A stretch of 64,000 bases of DNA from the NCBI GenBank assembly GCA_019671135.1, contig JAHRHY010000012.1:558001-622000 (forward strand), written 5' to 3'. Within the stretch, counting starts at the first letter, position 1; each line of letters opens with the position of its first letter. Source of the DNA: Linnemannia hyalina. Its lineage: Eukaryota > Mortierellomycota > Mortierellomycetes > Mortierellales > Mortierellaceae. Of this stretch, positions 11,949 through 29,800 are shown piece by piece. The notes beneath the pieces are model-generated. The model was not told the origin of the DNA, did not search any database, and saw only the letters and a program-made list of their open reading frames with translations. The translations under genes and the position numbers were made by a program.

Positions 11949-14900
11949 TCACATCAAAAGGTCGAATCCAGAGTCGCGACGAACATCGACCACAGCGACC
12001 TTATTTCCAGACTCGTCCACCGTGTACTCTTGAGCTTCGGTGGGTGGCGCATCAGCCTGATCGTCCGAAGAAGAAGAGGCGGAGGCTTCATCGTGAAGGT
12101 GGACCGAGCTGTCATCAGTAGCAGGAGTGAGCTTGGCGGCGTGGAGCTTGGGGGTTGTTTCGGGGGTGACCTTGACGACATCGCTATAGGAGCGCCCGTC
12201 GACCATGCCGTCTTGGTGTTGCTTGCTGGTGTCCTTGTGTGATGCATCGGATGCAGTAGCAAAGGCAGAAGTAGAGGCAGTAAGGGAATCAACAGCGCTC
12301 TTGTGGTTCGAGTCGGCGTGGTTCGAGTCAACGTTCTTGAACACACTCGAAGACGACGACGACGTTGGACTCGACTCCATGTGTCCAGTAGCAAAAGCAG
12401 GCGAGACAGAAATAGAAGCGGGGGCCAAAGCGGGTCCAACATGGCTGGCCATATCCTTGACATCCTTGAAAGCGCGAGCGACAGAGTCCTTGAACCCCGC
12501 AAACATGCTCGACAGACTCTCCGAAACATCTGCAATCTCGTCAACTGCCCCTTCCATCGCGGTTTGGACCAACTCGGACGGAGACGTGCTTCTGATATGA
12601 GCTGATTTGGCAGTCACAGGAGATTGGGTAGCAGCGGCAGTTGTGTGAGCAGTTTCGTCTAGCGCCTCATCTGCGTCAATGAGTGAGCCGTCGTCAAAGC
12701 TGTCGTCGACATCCCTGACGACACCCTCTGCAGCAGCGTGAGCCATCTCGCCAGCCTTCACAACAGCAGCGCTCTTAGCCTCCTTAGCAGCATACTTGAC
12801 GGTCTCTTCAAGCCTTCTTTCAGCATTCCTGACGGTATCAGCGGCGGCATGGACGACCTCGCCAGCCTTCCCAACAGCGGCATCCTTGGCATGGTGAGCA
12901 GTCTCGGCGGCATTCTTGACAACACCCTCAGTCATCTCAGTACTCTTGACAGTGTCAGCGGCAGCATGGGCCACCTCGCCAGCCCTCTCAACAGCGGCAT
13001 CCTTGGCCTTGTAGACTTTCTGGGCGGCGACCTTGACGGTATCCTCTGGCTTCTTCTCGGTGTCCTTGACGGTAGTCTCGACCTTCTGCTCGGCGCTCTT
13101 GATGGGTTGGACGATGTTTCTATCAATGATATTCTTGGCTTGCTCCACGCCCTCGCCTGTCTTCTCGACAACAGCCTCTTTGAGTTCGTTCGCCTTCTCG
13201 GCAGCGGCTTCGACAGTGCCTTTGGCGTCCTTGGCAGCCTCGTTTGCTTTCGTGACAGTAGTGTCCTTGAGCTCGTTAGCCATATCAGTAGCCTCATTAG
13301 CCTTCTTGACAGCGGCGCCCTTGGATTTCTGGACTGCCTCGGCGGTGTTCTTGACGGCTCCATCTACCTCCTTCTCCGCATCCTTGACGGTAGTCTTGAC
13401 CATCTTCTCGGCGTTCTTGATGGGTTGGACGACGTTCTTGTCGATGGCATTCTTGGCTTCCTTGGTGGCCCCGTCTGCCTTCTTGACAGGGGCGCTCTTG
13501 AGCGCGTGTGCCTTCTGATTAGCGGCATCGCCAGCGTCCTTGGCCTCCTTGGCAGCCCCGTTTGCCTTCTTGACAGTGGTGCCTTTGAACCCGTGTGCCT
13601 TGTCGTCAGCAGCGCCCTTAAGTTTGTGCGTCGTCTCAGCGGCGGCATCGACAGCGACCTTGGCCTCCTTGGCAGCAGCCTTCTTAGCCTTGCCAACGAC
13701 ATTGTTGGCTGCGACCTTGACATCATCAGCCCCATTTGTAGCAGCCTTCTTCGCGTCCTTTACAAGGTCCTCGACATCGCCAGCAGCCTTAGAGGCCGCA
13801 TTCTTGGTGTCCTCGACGACATCCTTCACATCATCGGCAACATGGCCAGACGCATCCTTGGCCTCCTTGACTGCATTAGAAGTAGTTTTCTTGGCGCCAC
13901 GAATAGCTTCAGCGGCAACACCCTTAATATTGTTCTTCTGGGTAGATGTCTTCTGGGCAAGGGACGAGGAGTTGTTTGTCTGGGTCACAGGACTAGTGGC
14001 AGGGCGGGAAGAAATGTTCTCGACGGCAGAAGCTGGCTTTGAAGCAGAGGTAGTCTTGGTGGAGTTGGAAGAGGGAGCTGTTGCCTTGGACGGGGCGGGG
14101 GCGGGTGTGTGGTCATGGGCATGGGCATGGGCATGGGTATGGGTATGGGTATGGGCAGTAAACTTGTCAGATGGGTTCGAGACGACAGACTTCTCTGTGT
14201 GAGCGGGGGTGACAGCAGCCTTGTGAGAAGGCGAAGGAGTGGTGGGCGAAGCAGGGACGGCGCCGACAGTTGTAGCTTTGGCGGCAGCGATAATGGCAGC
14301 AGTTCCGGGCTGAGCCTGAACGACGCTTCGTTTACGCAGACGAGGGGGATTGGCGACCATGGCTGGGCCCTTGGAGAATTCTTCTCCTAAGTTATCCGTG
14401 GTAAGGTGAGAGGGAGATGACGTAGGACCGTCATGGTTGGAGAACATGGCTGGTCCCATGGAGAAGAGCTCTCCAAGGTTGTCTTTGACGCGTTGGGAAG
14501 AGGAGGATGAAGAACTTGAAAAGTGAGATTCGGTCTGGTGGCTCTGGGTACGGGTTGTGTTTGAGGAGATGTATGAGTCGTCGTCTTGTTCATCGAATCC
14601 TGAGCCTTCCAACCCGCCTTGCTCCATAGCCTTGTCAAACGAGTTTCTCAAATCATGAGCAAGTTCTGTGAAAACATAAAAGATGATGTTCAATTAGCTG
14701 ATGTGCCAGGTGTAATAAGGCATCATTTTCGATAAAACACAGAAAAAAAGATAGCTTACCATCAACAGAGGAGGGCATGTTCTCCTTCAAGGAAGTGGTG
14801 GCAGCTTCGGCAGTATTGGCAATCGCAGCAATGGTAGCCATGGCAGCTCCTAGGACACCTCCGGAGATACCATCCAGGCTCTTCATGGCAGGATTCTCTT

Positions 14901-16630
14901 GAGCAAAGTCCATCAACTTAGCGGCAAAACTGATCTGTGGGGCCTGGTGCTGATAAGGAGCAGACTCGCGCTCGATTTTACTGAACGACTTGTGAGGTTG
15001 GTGGCGATGGCGATCAGCTTCTTTGGCGCCGTATGGGCGAGGGACGCGAATCTTGGCAGAGGAGTTTGATGCAGAGTTGGAGCCAGGGCCGGCAGGGCCA
15101 GATCGAGAAGCGCGACCCTTGTCGATAAGATTGGCGTTGTGTTCGTGCTCGCCTAAGGCAGGGAAGTCGTCGATGTAATCCTCCTTGTTGTCCAGTCCGA
15201 TTTCCTTCTGCTCGTGCTGGGCCTCAGTAGATCCAACGATTTCTGGTAAAGTGGACAGAAGGGAATAGTTTGTTAGGAACCACTAATTATATACCACTAC
15301 TGTTCGATCACCTGCTACTCGCGGCAATCCTCACCTTCGATGATGTTGGAGACCATTCCTTCGTCTAGAGAATCAGAAAATCGATGGATGAGTACGTAAT
15401 TTGGTGGCAACGATATTTTTTTGCATCTGTGCTCAACTTCGTCAGAAGTACTAACCGTGACCTGGGGCAAAGGCATCCTCGACAGTGTTGGCAATGGTCT
15501 TCTTGCCAAACTTCATAGCAGCTATTGACTCAAAAGATGACTGTGTTAGTTACCGTTTCTTTGTGGACATTGTTCTGTCCACCGGGAACAATCCCACCAT
15601 CCATTGCATTTTACCATAGATATCGATAGGCTTGTAGCTTAATGCTTCGCCACCTCGGAATCCGGCTGATCCAAGAAGCGCAGACCATGAGCTGATGCCA
15701 TTGTCGCTGCCAAGCTGGTTATGGGATTTAATCGAGCCGGCTGTGATAAGGGAGGAGCAAGTGAAGCATAGGGTTAATGACCAAATGCAACCGATCGAAA
15801 GGTTGATCTTGTTGCGAGTCTCCTGAACTGCACAAACAATCAAACTTGCCATTGTCTTGGGCTCCATCTTTCTTTGATCTTTGGACCTTCTTGTCCTTTC
15901 CAGTATTGGAAGTTGGGCTGGCACCACCAGCGACCATGGAGGCATAAGTAGGACGACCCTGGTTTTCCTTCTCTCCAACCTTTGTTGGGTCCGATTTACG
16001 TCCTGGTCCACGGGGCTCCTCCGACGTGTTGCCAGCACCCTGCATCAGACACCACGACAACAAGAGCAACACTAAGGGGGCGAGCATGAGCAAGAAAACG
16101 ATATGGGGCTCAAGGTTCCATGAGCGGGCCAAGTGGTCTATTCCCAAGCGAGACTGCAGCTGGTGCCAGAAATCGGGACTGGAGAACGAATGCTCCGTCA
16201 ACGAATGCCAGTTGTCGTGCAAGACTGACTTCCAGTGCGAGAACGTAGACTCGGTCAGTGTTGAGTCCCAAAAACGGCCGGAACTGCCACCAAGATGGTG
16301 GTGATGATCGGCCGTATGACTGTCGGTGTGGCTGTGGCCGCTACTGCCGCTACCGATGGTGCTGACCAAGCTAGCAGCGGCGCTCGAGGCGCTCGAGGCG
16401 ACAAAACCGACGTTTTCCTGGACTGCGTTCGCTAAACGCCCGGCTCTGTCGCCACCGTCGTTCGTACTCCCAGCAAAGCTTGCTAGGTTCGCAGCGCCAT
16501 TTTCGCCGTGATAGGGTTTGATGCAGCAACTTCCGGCTTGGGTGGAGGGATCATAGGCTGGTCCGTCAAAGAGGAACTCGTAGAGAGTGTCGATTGCACG
16601 GCTGGCGTGGTACTTCAGATCGTGTGTCAT
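11949..16630 (-). CDS. Membrane-anchored protein with long Ala/Lys-rich LEA/apolipoprotein-like repeat region
   Basis: Predicted protein of about 1404 residues; function unknown. Exons on the minus strand are 15838-16630, 15615-15740, 15456-15521, 15335-15364, 14760-15242 and 11949-14665. All five introns fall in phase 1. Residues about 176-196 form one strong hydrophobic segment (IVFLLMLAPLVLLLLSW). A His-rich patch lies at about 100-112. From about residue 735 a tail of several hundred residues is built from Ala/Lys/Glu/Asp/Val segments without proline, with units such as AKEAKDA, KKANEA and KAGEVVHAAADTV, which would form amphipathic helix. This composition resembles group 3 LEA proteins and apolipoprotein-type repeats, and I infer membrane or lipid-surface binding or stress protection. 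The motif DNLGExFSxGPAM occurs twice (about 561-574 and 590-603). A His-Thr/His-Ala dipeptide run comes from the hexamer repeat at about 14117-14157. The first donor (GTTTGT) is the least certain join. Confidence 0.75.
13091..13449 (-). repeat. Internal duplication within the LEA-like coding region
   Basis: Two copies of a module reading ID(K/R)N(V/I)VQPIK(N/S)AE followed by a VxTTVKD segment are encoded near 13409-13449 and 13091-13130, about 106 codons apart. The intervening Ala/Lys helical units are also alike, so the tail seems to have grown by duplication of a unit of about 100 residues. Confidence 0.65.
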
Positions 16631-17351
16631 GGCGAAGCGGAGAGGGTTGGGAGGCGTGGTGGTGGTATGGTATGGTATTGTATGGTTGTTATTGGAATGT
16701 GTGATATGTACAAGTAGGTATTTAAGGAAGTATATACAATGGCGGGAGGAATGAAAGAGGTAAGGAATGAAAGAGGTAAGGAATGATAGATGACGAGGAA
16801 AAGGGGTTGGAAGGGTTCAGAAGGAAAGAAAGAAAAGCAGAAAAAAAACAAGACAAATAGTGGTCGTGTGAGTGAATACGTGATGAATGACGAGTGAACC
16901 CACTCGACCTTGTCCAGTCTACGCAGACGCAGGAATCGAAGGATAAATTTTTTTCTCTTTAGAATGCTGTTTCTCGTCACTTCAATATCACCATCATCGA
17001 TACAATTACCTGGATACATGTCTGGTATTAGAGCGGTAGGCAGGAAGTATATACATCACAATGTCGCCGCGATTGCCTATTGCTCTCCCTGGCATATCTT
17101 TGTGACATCTCTATCACTAGTTAACCTCTCCTCCTTTTCGCGCGTCCTTCGCATGCGCCCAATGCTCCTCCAATTACGACTGCTAATGTGACTGCTCTAT
17201 GGGCTTCTGTTTGCTTTTCGAAGAGGCAACTTTTTTTTTTTGAGTGTGCGCTCAGCTGAGTTGAGTAAAGTCAAGGAACGCAAGAGGAGAATCTCATTCT
17301 TCACACACATCAACCTCGAACCCATTCTCCTCGTCAAGCCCTGAACTACAA
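16631..17351. other. Divergent promoter region between the LEA-like gene and RIX7
   Basis: These 721 bases separate two divergently transcribed start codons and should contain both promoters. Purine-rich DNA on the plus strand at about 16740-16860 means a pyrimidine-rich leader for the minus gene. No gene is seen. Confidence 0.55.
16731..16736 (-). promoter_or_regulatory. TATA-like element of the LEA-like gene
   Basis: TATATA on the minus strand lies about 100 bases before the start codon of the LEA-like membrane protein. Position and sequence fit a TATA box, but no transcript start is known. Confidence 0.35.
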
Positions 17352-20605
<3,254 letters not shown>

Positions 20606-20622
20606 AGCACAACGAGCAAACA

Positions 20623-20628
20623 AATAAA
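20623..20628 (+). terminator. Candidate poly(A) signal AATAAA of RIX7
   Basis: AATAAA lies 18 bases after the RIX7 stop codon, in the short gap before the next gene in the same direction. Confidence 0.35.
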
Positions 20629-20722
20629 CTAAAACTGCATTTCTAGACACTTTGATGAAAAGAGAAACTCAGTGCACGGGCCAATTTGCAGCCGTTGGAT
20701 TATCAGTCGTCACAACAACGGC

Positions 20723-20730
20723 ATAAATAG
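20723..20730 (+). promoter_or_regulatory. TATA-like element of the ECD gene
   Basis: ATAAATAG lies about 50 bases upstream of the ECD start codon. Only 174 bases separate RIX7 and ECD, so promoter and terminator must be compact here. Assignment is by sequence and position only. Confidence 0.3.
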
Positions 20731-20779
20731 AGAGATTCTTTTTTCTTTCATTCCCTTTCTTTGTTTGTTACAAGAAACC

Positions 20780-23999
<3,220 letters not shown>

Positions 24000-24095
24000 T
24001 CTTTTCTTAGTTGCATTATCTTTTTTTATTTTGCCTATTACAGTACACCTGCATGCATCCTTCTCTCTTAATACAGCATTTACGCGTCTCGCATT

Positions 24096-25327
24096 TTATC
24101 CACGGATCATGACCCTCTTTGGCTTCTTGGCCAACTTCTTTTGGCGTTTTGATTCCGGTGTTGGCTGAGCAGCTCCACTCGACGAAGAATCTCCAATCTG
24201 TGGCTGTGCTGATGATGATGAAGAGTCGTCGTTGCCTCCCAAGAATCCAGCAAGGGGGTCTACATTGGCCATACCGGGCATGACGATCGAGAGAGGCGTC
24301 AAAGGCGAGAGGGGCGAGTATTCGGGTCGCTTGGTGCTTGAAGTCTCTTCCCTGGCGTGGATCTTATTAATGGACGCCGCAATCCTGATCAAGAGCTCGT
24401 GTTCTAGTGGGAGAGAAAGATGTTAGTGAGTTGGCTGTCATATTTGTGTCCAAGGATGAAAAATGTAGGATATGTAAACTGATGAGGACGATGAAGACTT
24501 ACTGGTATGGATGGTGGGGTGGCAGAAGCGGCCGTTTTCCTTGAACAATACTCTGACGCGTCCACGGTTAGCCCAATCCCTAGGATGTGTCTTGCCAGGC
24601 TATTTGTCAATTTCAACAAAAGCAAAGATAGTAAAGTTAGTAACGGGGCAGCTCTGAGCGCGACACACTTTATCGTAAAAGTAGTTCCAAGGTTGGAAAA
24701 AAAATAGAGGTGTACCTCGAATGCCTGAGAAAGCATGAGTTCCTTCAATGCCTCGACAATATCCTTGGCCCAGGGTTGCTTGGCACAGGCCTTTTCCTTT
24801 GGAATCCTGCGACCCTCTGCCACTGTCTTTGTTCCGTCAATGTAGCAGGGGTATAAGCACATCCAGCTATTTTAGGCGTTTCCGAGAGAAATGAAGGTTG
24901 GCACGTTTTGGAGGTTAGTAACCGATCCAGTGCTCAACATGTTTCCTAAGAGAAATGTCCAGTCAACTGACAACGTGTGGTGTGAACGTTACTTTTTGAA
25001 CTGATCAGCCTCCTCCATCGAGACATAACGAACGCCATTCTCCCCCACGTTCCCCTTGCCTCCCACCGCACCCGTATCCATCAAACTCTGAATCTGAGCC
25101 AACTGTTCAGGTGTCAGGGGTGCTGAACTGGAGATGCCATGACTGTTGTACTGTCCTGAAGATGATGAAGGAGCGTCATCGGTAGGTAAGGGGAAATCCA
25201 TGTTGTCGAGGTCGAACTCGTCCTCTTCATGAATCTGGTCATCCTCGTGGTCCGATTCTTCTTCGAGGAAGAATGATTCCTTGGCTTTGGTCTTGCGGAG
25301 GAGGTTGAGACTGGATGTCTTTGACAT
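24096..25327 (-). CDS. SRP19: Signal recognition particle 19 kDa subunit (SRP19/Sec65)
   Basis: About 296 residues. Exons on the minus strand are 24993-25327, 24716-24866, 24503-24599 and 24096-24403. SRP19 binds the tips of SRP RNA helices 6 and 8 and allows SRP54 to join, for co-translational targeting to the ER. The core is diagnostic: CLYPCYIDGTKTVAEGRRIP followed by KEKAC, then HPRDWANRGRVRVLFK. The core spans about residues 112-205. Before it is an acidic N-terminal extension; after it is a Ser-rich stretch ending in a Lys/Arg-rich tail (KRQKKLAKKPKR), which fits RNA binding. The length is close to yeast Sec65 and longer than the 144-residue animal protein. It converges with ECD, with only 96 bases between the stop codons. 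Confidence 0.95.
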
Positions 25328-26822
25328 GATGATGTGTTGGTGGAGGAGTGATGGGAAAGTAAGAAAGTGGAGTTTGGGCGGCCTTCTTTGGCGTGTTTGA
25401 AAGTGCGATCGGCTCTTTCTTACGTTTGGTTGCCGCTGGTTGGTTGGTTGGTTCACTTGGTCGAGTTGGTGGCAGACAGAGAAGGGAGGGCTCAGCACGC
25501 GCATTCAGCTACGATACCGTGACGTAAAAATTTCGATTTCGCGTGGTTTCTATGCGTCTTCAACCGAGGTCTAGCCCGGAATATATTCGTGAAAGAATGG
25601 CCAAAAGTAGATAAAACAACATCAACGACACCGACATCGTTGACGACAAGCACAAAGAGCACATAGGATGAGACCGTCTCCATTTTTTGTTTGGTTGCTG
25701 CTTTTGTCTCTGTCTATCATCTGTGTCTGTCTTTGCTGCTAAGGCAAAAAAAAACAACAAAAGATGGAGGGAGAAGAGGGGACCATCCATTTGAAATTTT
25801 AACGCGTGTGATACAAACGGCCTATTGTTCCGATCTGCATGCTTGGACCTCCCCCTTTCCTCAACACCCACATTTTCTCTTTTGCTCTCTGCCGCCTCGC
25901 TCTCATCTCTCTGACCAAGACAACACAATGCCATTGTTACGGAAGAGAGGGCGCTGAAAGGCAAAACATAGAAAAGGGCAAGATAAGGTTGAACTTGTCT
26001 AAAGGGAGAGCGAGAAAATAAAGGAGAACGAATGCCTGAGCGCGCACTAGCACGTCGTTGTGATGCTGTTCAAGTAAAGAAGAGCAACATCTATAACAAT
26101 AGCCATTGAAGGAAGCAGGTTCACAGCTCATGCATGTCTCTCGTCCATGCCTTCCCAACGGCGAACACTTTTCCATTCTCCCGTCCCCCCCCCCTCATTT
26201 CGCGCTCTTTTTTCATCTCACTCTTCTCTTTCTTCTCTTTCTTCTCTTTCTTCTCTTTCTTCTCTTTCCTCTCTCTCTCTTTCTCCTTTCGCTTCCTTCG
26301 ACATTCGTCCCCGCCCTTTCTCTCTCCCTTCCACCATAATCTATCCTCACTCATTATTTTCCTTCTGTCCACTTCAATCGCTTTCTTCCATCATCTTCCA
26401 CTTTCTTGACAACACCTGTACCCTCTTGTCAAGACTTCACATACCTCCTTGTTCATATCTTCACTCCACTCACGCCCTCTCTTCTCGCTTGCAATTGAAT
26501 TCCCTCTTGACACTTTCATTTCACTTCGCCTTTTTTCCTCCATAAATTTCTTCTCCACCAGTCGTTCGCTGCTCTCACATTTGCTTCGCCCCTCCCTCCC
26601 TGGCCCCTTCCAAATATAACTGCTACGGTCTCATCCCCTGGGCAGCAATTAACCTTAGCCTCCGTGCCCTTCGTCAACGTCTGTTTTATTTTGCTCCTTT
26701 CTACGCCTTTAGTACCATTCCCATCCTTTATACCCTATTTTGTTACAACCTCCTTCTTCTTCATAAACGAAGGGTGTTTATTTCTCATTTCTAATTTCTT
26801 GTAAACGCCTTCCACTACCACG
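25328..26822. other. Divergent promoter region between SRP19 and the receptor-like gene
   Basis: No gene supported in about 1.5 kb. The right half is a long pyrimidine-rich tract (about 26150-26800) leading into the receptor-like gene. It includes a tandem TTCTCTTTC nonamer and probably forms promoter plus a long 5' leader. Confidence 0.55.
26222..26268 (+). repeat. Tandem TTCTCTTTC nonamer
   Basis: About five near-perfect copies of a 9-base pyrimidine unit lie about 560 bases before the start codon of the receptor-like gene, and are followed by a CT dinucleotide run. A polypyrimidine tract of this kind is common in fungal promoters. Confidence 0.75.
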
Positions 26823-29800
26823 ATGGTTACCTTATCAACGGTCGAGGTCATCTTGGCCATCTTTGGTGCCCTCACCTGCCTCCTCATCATCTCTATCTGG
26901 ATTCGCCAAGCTAAGGAAGGCCGTCAACACTACTCCCTCTCCTTCATGTTCATCTGGCTGCTACTAGTCGCCCTCCTGACTTTTCTAAGCCAATTCCTCC
27001 TAGGACCCTCATCTTTTTACCCCTCGTTGCCTACCTACCTAATCGACCCAACCCACACAACTCTCTCAGGACTCACTGCCATATCCAGCATCAGCACCAC
27101 ACCAAATAATTTCACACGACTTCATATCTGTGTCCTGTTTGCGCATTTCGAAGAAGTCCTCTGGCTCGGAGTCGGCATGTCGCTGTTACGATGGACTTGC
27201 TACCTATATAGTAGTCTTCGGCGGAAACTTGGAGTCGTCAGTCCGCGCCTAATGGAAGCCGTTGCAGAACATGACCCGGTCGCTGTTAGGATGGGGTCTC
27301 GTGGCTATGGTGGCGGAGGAGGAGGAGGTGGGGTCGAGGTAGACATGGCTGCAGGATACAGTTTCACACGACGGTCGATCAAGAGTTTTGCGGATGTTTG
27401 GGGTATGATGCCGGTGTTTATTGTGGTCCCCGTTGCGATCATATGGTTGGTTATCAAGACTTGTATTCGGACCGTTTGTTGTGGGTCTTGTTTGTCTGGA
27501 AATGACAGCAAGGCGCCGATCTCGGACCAGAACCGCGCGGTGATGGAAGAGGAGATTCAAAGAAAGATGAAGGCAAAAAATGTCGAGGATGTCTTTGAAG
27601 CGTGGCCAAAGTGGCCAAAACACATGGATGACGATCCGTTGGCGAATCAGTACCAGAACCAGGTAGCCGCCGAACCTTCCCACGAGTTGACCGAGATCCG
27701 TGTGCAGTCTCCTCTTCCAGACGTCGGCTCATCGCCGTCTCGTCCTACCTCGGGGTCCATTGTCTCGGAGCATCCTACTCTTGCGGCCAAGTTGCGAGTC
27801 ACGCGTCTTGACCTGAACGACACCTACGAGGAGAGCTATGGCTACGACATCACCAAGCAGCGGATTCGGTACCACAGAGACTCTTGGAGCCACAAGACCA
27901 AAGTCATGATGGCCGTGCACCAGCGGCTTCTTGGCGACATTTTTTTCTGCATTGTCATCCCCGCGCTTGCCTTTATCCCGTTGTATATTTTCCCTGCCCG
28001 GGATCGTACCTATGATGTCTATCCTTACCGCGGCGGATGTCGTGTCACGAGCAACCGTGGCCAAGCTGATTGGATTCGCATGGTTGTGCTTCTAACCCTG
28101 AACACAGTCATTGCTGTCTTTGGATTGCTTTTTGCGAGTAAGTGCAGCCGCTCGTAAATCATTGCAGCTATAACGTTTATGAAAGACAAACCTCTAAACA
28201 CATTTCTCCCTTTCCACCTTCTCGCGTGTAGTTCTTTCGATCTTCCAGTTCAAGAAACAGAATGGCGCTCTGAGCTTCAAGATGAAGAGCCTAACCCCTT
28301 CACCCGCCGTCCTTCGCCTATACAAGTCAACCGAGATCGTCAAGAACATCCTCCTCTTCTGTGTTGGCCTGAACACTATCCTCACCCTCGGCCTCATCAT
28401 CTATCTCGGTCTAACAATGTCAGCCTACAAACAATTCACCGCGAATGGAACCAGCCCCGAGCCTCAACATCTTTTCAGGACTGCAGAACACGATCCAGAT
28501 GTGACTCTTGTCATTCTCGCCATACTCCTCGTCGTTGTCACGTACTTGAAGACTTTTTGGAGGTATCTCTTTTGTTGCTTTCGAGACACTTCCTCAGAGG
28601 ACGATGATGAGTCTGCACACGCCAATAGTGCCTCTTTCCCTAACTACCCCAAGCCGCTCAAAAGCGTCAGCAAGGGCAAGCACCACCAACAACATCAACA
28701 ACGCCCTTTCATTCCAATCCGATACTTGGCCCAAATAACCTCAACAGCGACGACGTCAACAAGTCGGACGAGTGTCGGACCTGGGGACAGCGAGATGACG
28801 AGGTTGGAGAGGTACCCCGGGTCGAGGGTCGGGATTGTTGAACCGTCGATGATAATTTCTATCGGAAGCGAGTGCCGCGTGACGGATTTGAATGAGGATC
28901 TGGAGGAGGAGTTCGTTCTACGGTCAGGGTCGCTTCACGGTTGTCAGCTTTCTCCGTATGTTTTTTTTCTTCATTCCCAACTGTTATTGTTGCTCATGTT
29001 ACGCGCTTTGTTTTTGTGTGAACATGACTCATACTTAACCTCTTGTTCGTTTCTCTCTTTCCAGCACCGAGGGAAAGTCTGGCCGCATAACGATCGAATT
29101 ACCAACCATCTCCAAACCCGACCAAGCAGCCCACCCCGAAGGAGGCCGGTCCACTGACTCTCCCACCACGACCACAACCACCACCTGGCTATCCTCAGCA
29201 CCCATCAAGGCTGACGGTGCCTTCACAGCCATCCCATCCACCTCCAGTACTCTGACTTCAACCGCCACAACCCTTGTCTCCTACCCTCTCCCTGCCGCTT
29301 CACTGACACCCAAAGTCTCCAAGTCGACCCTTCGTAACTTGTCGAGCCCGGAACTGCTGGCGTATACCCAGGGGCCGTTGCCGACGATTCCAGATCAGGT
29401 CTTCCCGGCGACGAGAGTTAAGGGACAGAGTTGTAATATTGGTTATGCGACCTCGTCGAGGTGTGCTTCGCCTGCTTTTTCGCGGTCTCAGACGATGGGT
29501 TCGGGAGTGGAAACCACGAGCCCGAGGGATAGTCAGAAGGTGTCGTTGACTGCTGTTGGAAAGAGCCGTGATCCTGTACAGACAGCTTCTTCGACTCTCC
29601 CATATATCCCCCCTTCTACTGCTACCAACTCTCAACACACCCACACTTCAATCGGGCCGCGCATACTCCAGAACCAAGGATCATACCCAACCTCGGTCTC
29701 CATCTGCGCCCCACCCTCCTCCTCCTCTTCCTCCTCCTCCTCCAGCCCCGCCTTTCTGCTGACCCACTCTAACAAGGGGATCTCCCCTGCTGCTGCAGCA

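Noticed and set aside
12738..14042. 434-codon Leu/Ser-rich frame on the plus strand
   Set aside because: It lies wholly antisense to the LEA-like repeat region. Its leucine-rich repeats are the reverse complement of the Ala/Lys/Glu repeat, and it shows no independent domain or start signal.
14117..14157. CCCATG/CCCATA hexamers that look telomere-like
   Set aside because: The units lie in frame within the LEA-like gene and code for His-Ala and His-Thr dipeptides. There is no chromosome-end context.
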